Of a stretch of 64,000 bases of DNA, positions 58,601-64,000 are shown piece after piece. The position numbers were made by a program, and so were the translations under genes. The stretch comes from Yamagishiella unicocca (taxonomy: Eukaryota > Chlorophyta > Chlorophyceae > Chlamydomonadales > Volvocaceae): NCBI GenBank assembly GCA_003116995.1, contig BDSL01000149.1, forward strand, positions 62,001 through 126,000. The letters run 5' to 3'. Each line of letters starts with the position of its first letter. Positions within the stretch are counted from its first letter, which is position 1. The notes beneath the pieces were generated by a model that worked only from the letters and a program-made list of their open reading frames with translations, made no database searches and had not been told where the DNA came from.

Positions 58601-60058
58601 TCCCAGGGCAATGAGTTGCTCTATTTCCATGGAAGCATCTGATGTTTCTTTCAAACCTTGTGGTATTCGTTGCTGCAACTGCGCCGATGTTTTTGACACA
58701 TGTCTTTTCAAATGAGATGCTGTGAATGTGACGAGATCGTAAAAGTCATCAGCATGCATTGTCAGGTCATCAGGCCATCCAATTGCACGCACAAGGTGAC
58801 GAACATTCCAGAAATGGGTGCGCCTAGGAAGCAATGATGTCATAACTCGCATGGGTGGCATCGCCCATGATGTAACGTGCTCAATCGTACATCCCAGCGG
58901 AATATTCACAAATCGGTATTTATCAAACTGGGGTCGCGGTCTGTTGACAAACAAACGGGGATATGAACTCTGGATGTCTAGCATTATTCGTGTGCCATCT
59001 TCTAAGATGAGCGCATCTGGAGTCTTCTGGGTGACCACGAGTAATTTTGGAGAGGCTGCTGCACGTGAGGAGTTCGTAACATCGTTATTATTGCCATTAT
59101 CATCATGGTAGATACGAACGCTGTCACCAACATGGACATTTTTGAGCTCCTCAAAATATTTTTGCACATTAAATTTCGGTAATACCATCATCGCATCATC
59201 GCCCCGAACCTTCATAGATCGTGAAAACATGACACCAATTTCCTGAACGGGCATCGGAGGAATCTTCGTGCGCACAAGCACATTGTAACCACGTAAAACA
59301 CCATCGGAAGGGGAAACTCCGGGTACAGACGAAGATGAAGAAGCTTGTTGTTGTTGTTGTTGTTGGTGGTGGCGGCCTCTAAAAGGAGCAACCAGGCGCT
59401 CAATATCCACCAATGTCTGCAAAAATGGTCTGCCCGATCCTCGAATAGATTCCAGTCGTTTGAGATACACTATATCTGGCATGGATTGCAACTTGTTAAC
59501 ATTGCGCTCCGAGTCTGGCGCGAATGTACCGGATCCTTCATGTTTCCTAGAGTTCACAATTGTTTGGCGACTTCTGTGTTTATGAGATTCAGTCACATCC
59601 CACGATACTACGCGCTTGGCGCTTAGGAGTGGGACTGGCTTAATTACATTCAAGGCAGCACGTCCAACGTACACATTGTTGGAGTCCATGGACTTCAGAA
59701 GTCGTAGGAGTGATCGTACTGTGCTGATTCCTGACATCCTAGGCGAGACAATACGAGACGTATTCAAGAGCGACAGAAGCGCACCCTCTGCTAGCTCATC
59801 ATTATCGTTAAAATCTGCAAGGGGTGAATCCGAAATGATTACATCTACCTCTGCCTCATCCAAGATTACCAACTCATCCCTCCCTTCCTTATTTTTGTCG
59901 TTGTCATCTTTGTCATCTTTGTCATATTTGTCATCTTTGTCATACACATTCTGAACGGCTCCAACTATATTACCAACACTATCACCATCGCTCTTCACAG
60001 CCCTTCTGGTCCTTGTAGGTTTCATAACTCGACTTTTGTTTGTGGCAGCCATCACCAT
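55688..60058 (-). CDS. Large hypothetical protein, 1456 aa
   Basis: Second-longest gene. The N terminus is basic then acidic and disordered (KYDKDDKYDKDDKDDND). A globular body covers about 190-1000, with no motif I can name (LRLLSNGCHIDLQEVTFAFI, MFSRSMKVRGDDAMMVLPKF). Ser- and Gln-runs (about 240 and 955) and a PRKKSPLPPKKVLPQKRN basic linker interrupt it. The C terminus is acidic. It is next to RPB3/11 on the same strand, 110 bp apart. A structural or transcription-related role is only a guess from size and position. Confidence 0.65.
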   Translation of the reverse strand: MVMAATNKSRVMKPTRTRRAVKSDGDSVGNIVGAVQNVYDKDDKYDKDDKDDNDKNKEGRDELVILDEAEVDVIISDSPLADFNDNDELAEGALLSLLNTSRIVSPRMSGISTVRSLLRLLKSMDSNNVYVGRAALNVIKPVPLLSAKRVVSWDVTESHKHRSRQTIVNSRKHEGSGTFAPDSERNVNKLQSMPDIVYLKRLESIRGSGRPFLQTLVDIERLVAPFRGRHHQQQQQQQASSSSSVPGVSPSDGVLRGYNVLVRTKIPPMPVQEIGVMFSRSMKVRGDDAMMVLPKFNVQKYFEELKNVHVGDSVRIYHDDNGNNNDVTNSSRAAASPKLLVVTQKTPDALILEDGTRIMLDIQSSYPRLFVNRPRPQFDKYRFVNIPLGCTIEHVTSWAMPPMRVMTSLLPRRTHFWNVRHLVRAIGWPDDLTMHADDFYDLVTFTASHLKRHVSKTSAQLQQRIPQGLKETSDASMEIEQLIALGIYTKHYVGIHHPTDLTEAWITTRQPDQGFLVLLSRLASKEDIPPRKKSPLPPKKVLPQKRNPYQKKIPRIPKRTVGGIGSDECSYAWVISPRSVKQRLEEHMTPWSMLLHFAGLGTAAECKRATFDDFGGLKNLKLRMAADGRVEKMVQGARVLEFASIEVPVIEDIYAMREALLLSHGKQEVEGQSDVPPIPKSDIQTNTMRYFRLMKEVNTKGLRDRPASALMKLPLNPMNSFSNEDDQQQVIYKLGMVEEMNYNIRLMRSREPPQEKHQQFHDLMIADTEKKDEYINLLRLLSNGCHIDLQEVTFAFIVNNAIFTNPWEIYASRMRRAIQVVKQRRKDNLLQWKGNTKSYDMHEQRMIAKLRQETMGVFCSRTMACYAALLAIGVEQGVIEIPSAHSYKCKPEGEHEGETRVLLCIVQDVLRDGLELPLNPSGLSKMYDSYFAEFKLQKKQIVFNKSFKLMQQESLKSSSSSSSSSSSSSSSSSLWSSFRPSHKRTQSVLSEIERVVREQASTMHKDKNKGPHEMLSAKKNISARRCCQAASDSARAYFENFEEVKNAMRIEAAIAVEMKTEWMRQATAYKLTHMSRGLQSEGIGSVPASACVADLHRDNLKRHVFLKSPTRQQKYEKSQGVPGFEESQRRTPDTQRIPGIQRTQRTRIDRQDDSSESKIAAFARQNEEYKTLVENIVSSEKMYPSLLAAARTYLDNEHGKKSSQTGNAAQAAKKKKGLRDGVALLGSVLIPDFVNDSSLQHNQHNQRHKHHHRLLLRYMRSGLPILLSKKGEEFKTIALLENLAPPPSALSAMKLNNSSSVTPEFVILVCILVDILRGISSASIRKNAIEDFYQRLEFNDVDSDALKRMTNSQYEDEGERKGVDKVENLTEEQRQLLMEFRKFKQMSWEELSQLLGVQQHPNGSQGKRDALQEGDGIGEDNPKKTLKGAEEGERLIQGRGGLDRDEDVSNDDISYD

Positions 60059-60168
60059 CGACGTAGATATTATCTCTCGACCTCTCTATTCTTGTGGGAG
60101 ATTTACAAAATCTATAAATTGGACACTTTACTCAGGACTCTAACTAATAATAACTAATAATCATGACT

Positions 60169-61815
60169 TTAGTAATCGGACATATCGGATGTATTTGCAA
60201 AACGCACTCGACGTCGTCGTGGCTTAGCGTCGGGTTTGACATCTGCTGCTGTGGCACCGGGCTGCACCACTGTATTATTTCCTAGATCAACAACAGCATC
60301 CGCTTCATTGTTGACATCCTCCTTGATATCCTCCTCCTTGATATCCTCCTCCTTGATATCCTCCTCCCTGATATCTTCCTCCCTGATATCCTCCTCCCTG
60401 ATATCCTCCACCCTGATGTCTTCGTCGTCGTCATTGCTCTGCTGGTCTCCAGCAACAGCATTAACATTGACGTCGTCCATGACATTGTCAGCACCCACAG
60501 TTGCTATGGGTTGCTCGTCTGACACTCGTGCAAGACTGCCTGCCTTTTCGATATCGGGTCCACCAGTATCACCTGCATGTCGTGATAAGAACTCTTGGAC
60601 ATCTCGTATACCACTTGATGATAATTTAGAGAAATGTATCCATTCCACAACAATGTCTTGAATATAATCGAAGATGCGATAGATGCAGCCTGATAAGAAG
60701 TTGGTTACTGATTGTTGCGCAGATGGCGTTGAGATGACCTTGGTTCGTATTATGATGCAGTCCTCCAATGGATGTGGTTGATTGTATCCAATGTACTCAA
60801 GCATTGTCTGTTTGTCGTCTGACATTGCACCCTCACGTATGTACATCTTGTACAGCATCGACTGCACAAGGTGGCCAAGGGTATGATCCTCTTTGGCGAT
60901 GGTAAATTCATACATGTTGGGAACGCTTGAAAAGGAGCTCATGCAGACGGGTGCTGGCGAACCTGGGTCGTACTCTTTTGCAACCTTGATGTTATTTGCA
61001 AGCCGCTCCAATTTATCCAACAAGCGTCGGAAGCCTTCAAACGCGAGGTATGTTGGGCGCAATCCGCACTCGGATCGGATAACAAAGTTGAAATCTACTG
61101 GATCGCCGTGCTCGTTGAGCTTGAAGTGTCGTTGGCGTCCCATCACATTGAAATCGTGTTTAAGGCGCTGGATTTCGTCCTCGTTGGCTCCCATCACCGC
61201 GGCATTAGATATTTCCATCTCTAGCGCCGCAGCCGCCTTGTCCTCATCGACTATGTTTCCAAATGCGCATTTGCTGGTCGGAATCCAGCGTGCATGTTCA
61301 CGCCCTGCGCCTACACGAAGGCGACATCTGATGTTCACCTCCTCTGTAGGTCTCAATGGCACGATGAGGATGTAATCTTTTGTGTGCGAGTCTATTGGGA
61401 AGAGCCGCTCCACCTCTTCTCGACTGAGCTCCTGTCCGTTTCTTGTGCCGGTAAAATCCCTTGATGTCACATTGAGGGGGACGATTCCATCATTTTTAAC
61501 ACGGAGGAAGAATTCGTATGTGCTCAATTGGCTATCCAAAACAATGTCCAGAAACTCATTTTCATTGAAGTGAATTGGTATCAGGGAAATACGCTCTGCC
61601 AAGAATTCGTTATGCAGTACAGTTGTATTGACATTCATCTCGATTGTGTTCTCAAGACTGCTACTATTGCCGTGGCCCATCGAAAAGCATGCGGTTCGGA
61701 CATCAGCGAGGATAGCCCTGCGCAATCCATTGACAACTGAAAGGTCGATGCCATGAATCTCAAAGCTTGCGTAATTCCCTCTATCTGAAAGGTTGGAGAA
61801 TCTATGCGTCGTCAT
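60169..61815 (-). CDS. DNA-directed RNA polymerase subunit RPB3/RPB11 fusion
   Basis: 548 residues. RPB3-like N-terminal half with NGLRRAILADVRTACF (alpha-motif, residues 30-45) and LIPIHFN; RPB11-like part at about 305-385 with YEFTIAKEDHTLGHLVQSML and HPLEDCIIIRTK. Cellular RPB3 and RPB11 are separate proteins that pair to start polymerase assembly; the fused form is known in asfarviruses (H359L) and other nucleocytoviruses. The C-terminal 130 residues add an acidic EEDIREEDI repeat (15-bp DNA unit), an unusual extension, and a basic RRRRVRFAN end. Confidence 0.92.
   Translation of the reverse strand: MTTHRFSNLSDRGNYASFEIHGIDLSVVNGLRRAILADVRTACFSMGHGNSSSLENTIEMNVNTTVLHNEFLAERISLIPIHFNENEFLDIVLDSQLSTYEFFLRVKNDGIVPLNVTSRDFTGTRNGQELSREEVERLFPIDSHTKDYILIVPLRPTEEVNIRCRLRVGAGREHARWIPTSKCAFGNIVDEDKAAAALEMEISNAAVMGANEDEIQRLKHDFNVMGRQRHFKLNEHGDPVDFNFVIRSECGLRPTYLAFEGFRRLLDKLERLANNIKVAKEYDPGSPAPVCMSSFSSVPNMYEFTIAKEDHTLGHLVQSMLYKMYIREGAMSDDKQTMLEYIGYNQPHPLEDCIIIRTKVISTPSAQQSVTNFLSGCIYRIFDYIQDIVVEWIHFSKLSSSGIRDVQEFLSRHAGDTGGPDIEKAGSLARVSDEQPIATVGADNVMDDVNVNAVAGDQQSNDDDEDIRVEDIREEDIREEDIREEDIKEEDIKEEDIKEDVNNEADAVVDLGNNTVVQPGATAADVKPDAKPRRRRVRFANTSDMSDY
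60310..60418. repeat. 15-bp coding repeat CTCCTTGATATCCTC in the RPB3/11 tail
   Basis: About seven copies, encoding EEDIREEDIKEEDI on the minus strand; two variants (CTCCTTGATATC and CTCCCTGATATC) lie in blocks. Confidence 0.85.
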
Positions 61816-61985
61816 CTTCGTTTGTGAAATTGGAGCGATGAAATTGGAGTTCTAACTCATGGCGTGCATTATTTTTATGCTGTGCACGCGTTTTTATGCT
61901 GCGCACGCGTTTAGCTGCCACAACTTTAAACTCCCCACTTAACAATCTTGACATTTTACCCCAGTATTTTCCTAGTTTACACGAC

Positions 61986-62996
61986 ATGGCAGCCGCAGCC
62001 ACGCATCACCAATACGCTCCGCAGTATTACAACAACCAGCAACAGCAACAGCCATATAACGTGTCCGGCTATTCCCAGGGTCCAAGTCAGAGCCAGAGCC
62101 AGAGTCAGAGTCAGAGCCAGAGTCAGAGCCAGAAGAATCGTACGCGGCACGTGCTGTATTACAGCAACCATTGCCAATACTCTAAAAATGCGTATGTATA
62201 TATTATCGACAACAACCTACAGAGTCTCTTCTATGCCGTCTGTGTCGACAATGGAAAAGGCGAGATTCCATCCTTTGTCGCATGTGTCCCGACCATAATG
62301 ACATCGGACAAACGGATCCTCATCGATGACAATGTCAAGGAGTTCCTCCAGGGATTCAAACGCAGCAGCCCTCCTACAAGTGCAAGCCCATATAGCACCC
62401 CACCACCACTGCCATATCAGGGAGCATCGCTGCCACAGCAGCCACGAAACTATCAACAACCCGATAAATACTATCAGCCAACACAATCCAGCTCACATAA
62501 TCCACAGTCACACAATCCACAACAATTCTATCAGCAACAACCCAATCAACAACTCAATCAACAACTCAATCAACAACTCAACAATCAACAATTCAGTAAT
62601 CAACAACACAGTCAACAAAACAGTCAGCAGCAACAGTCGTCTACAAATAATGACATTGGTCTTCCTGGAGCACCACAGACGAGGGGGTGGTATTCAGATC
62701 CGTTTGCTGTCCTTGACACGTGCACCAATGAGCTAGATACCAATGACCACCATATGTTCTGCTCAGCCGGTGGTGGTGGTCAGATCTGTTCAGTTCAAGC
62801 AGATCAGCAACTCCTACCTCAGCATCAGAACCAGGCTCCTAGCCAAATACCAACTGAACAGGTTAATAACGGAAGTCGCATGGACGAGAAGGAAATGGAA
62901 CAATACAAGGCAGCCCGTGCACTCGATGACCAACGATTCAGGCAAAGCAGTCCGAACATGATGGCACTGCCGCCACAGATACAGCACCGTGGTTGA
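61986..62996 (+). CDS. Glutaredoxin/thioredoxin-fold protein with long Q-rich tail, 336 aa
   Basis: ATG 61986 (MAAAATHHQYAPQYY) is used; the frame upstream to 61896 crosses the divergent promoter region. After a Q/S-rich start, residues 56-125 read VLYYSNHCQYSKNAYVYI and FVACVPTIMTSDKRI. This is a CxxS redox-like motif followed by the cis-Pro-like VPT of the thioredoxin fold, with DDNVKEFL closing it. The single Cys in CxxS suggests a monothiol type. The rest is Gln/Asn/Pro-rich and probably disordered. Similar virion thiol proteins exist in nucleocytoviruses. Confidence 0.7.
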   Translation: MAAAATHHQYAPQYYNNQQQQQPYNVSGYSQGPSQSQSQSQSQSQSQSQKNRTRHVLYYSNHCQYSKNAYVYIIDNNLQSLFYAVCVDNGKGEIPSFVACVPTIMTSDKRILIDDNVKEFLQGFKRSSPPTSASPYSTPPPLPYQGASLPQQPRNYQQPDKYYQPTQSSSHNPQSHNPQQFYQQQPNQQLNQQLNQQLNNQQFSNQQHSQQNSQQQQSSTNNDIGLPGAPQTRGWYSDPFAVLDTCTNELDTNDHHMFCSAGGGGQICSVQADQQLLPQHQNQAPSQIPTEQVNNGSRMDEKEMEQYKAARALDDQRFRQSSPNMMALPPQIQHRG

Positions 62997-63131
62997 TATT
63001 TTTGATATTTTTGATATTTATTTGATATTTATTAGTGAGGAACTCATCAAGGTACTTGGAAATAGTATAAACTCTAGATCCTACCACATATTATTAGAGA
63101 CGACACACACTTATTCAACGGTATAGGGAAA

Positions 63132-63548
63132 ATGGCCTCTGTTGTGAACGATGCCATGTCAAATATCGATGACATGTATTTGACATTCAACACCACACTA
63201 TTAGATTTCATGAAGGATCTCTCACAAAGCTACGCACATATTGAGACTTTCAAAAAGGCATGGAATGTTGTGAATCTATTAACCTCGATGAACCCCAGGA
63301 GTGTGCAACCACTTTTTGACAGAAACATGTCACACTACTCAAAAAGTATTATCGCACGTGATGAATCATTCTTCCTTGAGAAAGATTACACATCCGAGTT
63401 GTCTAGCACGGGAGAGTCAGTCGACCTAGTACACATGGTAAAATCAATTTGGACGACCTCGATGACACAGGATGATAAGAACCATGTATGGGAGTACCTT
63501 GGAATTTTGGTATCGCTAAACCATAGCATAAAAAGGCTAAACTCCTAG
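63132..63548 (+). CDS. Hypothetical protein, 138 aa
   Basis: Starts MASVVNDAMSNIDDMYLTF. All-helical composition, no Cys, no membrane segment. The ATG follows a clear AT-rich leader. Family not recognised. Confidence 0.65.
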   Translation: MASVVNDAMSNIDDMYLTFNTTLLDFMKDLSQSYAHIETFKKAWNVVNLLTSMNPRSVQPLFDRNMSHYSKSIIARDESFFLEKDYTSELSSTGESVDLVHMVKSIWTTSMTQDDKNHVWEYLGILVSLNHSIKRLNS

Positions 63549-63691
63549 TTCCGTTGTTTTCCGTTGTACGAATTTTGATAGTGCCGATTCTTTTTTCTGA
63601 CTCAGAACAGACATCCATGGAGACGACATACATGACTGCAACTACCACCACAGCGCCGTAGGTTTCTCACAACCAACATGTTCACCGTACG

Positions 63692-63791
63692 GTGCGTTGG
63701 CACCGTAATTGAATTACGCAGAAAATGGTATAACCAGGAAAAAAATGGTCTATGTCCTTTTTGGCGTAATGCAATTACGGTGCCAACGCTG
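63692..63791 (+). mobile_element. Second inverted-repeat element type, 100 bp
   Basis: Ends are a 28-bp imperfect inverted repeat: CGTTGGCACCGTAATTG at the left and CAATTACGGTGCCAACGCTG at the right. The right end shares CAACGCTG with the main MITE family, but the inner sequence (GGCACCGTAATTG versus TGCCCGTATTAA) differs. No target duplication seen. It may be a related family mobilised by the same transposase. Confidence 0.75.
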
Positions 63792-63898
63792 CCTTTTCTA
63801 TTACACAGAATTCATCAAGATGTTTCTAACTCCACCGTTTGTCGATGACGAATTTAGAATGCGCAGCAAGTATCTTGTAGTATCTTGTAGTATCTTGT

Positions 63899-63949
63899 AG
63901 TTTGTTTTACAAAGTGATTCATGGGTGGATTATTACGGGCACAACGCTG
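63899..63949 (+). mobile_element. MITE-like element, copy 7 (right half only)
   Basis: Matches the family from AGTTTGTTTTACAAAGTGAT to the right end TTACGGGCACAACGCTG. The left half is replaced by TATCTTGTAG repeats. Confidence 0.85.
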
Positions 63950-64000
63950 GGAGAGAGAGAGAGTGAGAGAGAGAGATGGAGTTGTATAGGGTTCAGGAGA

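Larger units (their letters stand above)
63549..64000. other. End of window, no supported gene
   Basis: Contains two inverted-repeat elements (below), a triple TATCTTGTAG repeat (63871-63900) and a GAGAGAGAGA tract. The 63-codon frame at 63709 reads through the first element and is not believed. Confidence 0.55.

Noticed and set aside
63709..63900. 63-codon frame near the window end
   Set aside because: Runs through an inverted-repeat element; no protein-like features.

Overview
The window looks like an internal, tightly packed piece of a large double-stranded DNA virus of the phylum Nucleocytoviricota (a giant virus of a protist, probably an amoeba). The evidence is a set of viral hallmark genes with short gaps and both strands in use: a D5-type primase-helicase, a fused RPB3/RPB11 RNA polymerase subunit, a VLTF3-type late transcription factor, a very long protein resembling the large subunit of the early transcription factor, a SNF2-type helicase and a deoxynucleoside kinase. 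It also carries an ankyrin multigene family and the AAAATTGA motif, which is the known early-promoter motif of mimiviruses, upstream of many genes. No ribosomal RNA or convincing tRNA was seen. I cannot place the virus in a family from this window alone.

Layout. 1-8 kb: inorganic pyrophosphatase, several unknown genes, deoxynucleoside kinase and SNF2 helicase. 8-13 kb: a phosphatase-like protein without its catalytic cysteine, a tiny EF-hand-like remnant, a low-complexity protein, an OTU protease and a protein with a GCR1_C-like segment. 13-17 kb: primase-helicase with a 328-residue intein in its Walker A loop. 17-29 kb: membrane protein, protein kinase, a tandem pair of related MGSNA proteins and the 1857-residue transcription-factor-like protein. 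29-36.6 kb: a eukaryote-like signalling block with HECT ubiquitin ligase, PP2C phosphatase, a second kinase-like protein, a 5'-truncated eIF5/eIF2beta-like gene and a dual-specificity phosphatase remnant. 37-48 kb: five ankyrin-repeat genes with decayed copies between them, plus a second OTU protein. 48-64 kb: VLTF3 split by a group I intron, a WDW-repeat protein, two zinc-knuckle coiled-coil paralogues, a 1456-residue unknown, RPB3/11 and a glutaredoxin-like Q-rich protein.

A family of about 50-81 bp inverted-repeat elements (termini CAGCGTTGTGCCCGTA) is scattered through the intergenic gaps. Two copies are flanked by perfect 8-bp direct repeats, as expected for non-autonomous hAT-type transposons. 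One sits in the 5' leader of an ankyrin gene and another supplies the stop codon of a membrane-protein gene.

How the genes fit together. Replication and nucleotide supply (primase-helicase, dNK, pyrophosphatase) and viral transcription (RPB3/11, VLTF3, early factor, SNF2 helicase) form the core. The accessory load points to host control through ubiquitin (HECT, two OTU proteins, ankyrin proteins with an F-box-like N terminus) and phosphorylation (two kinases, PP2C, two DSP-like sequences). Three kinds of intervening or mobile sequence (intein, group I intron, MITEs) occur in 64 kb.
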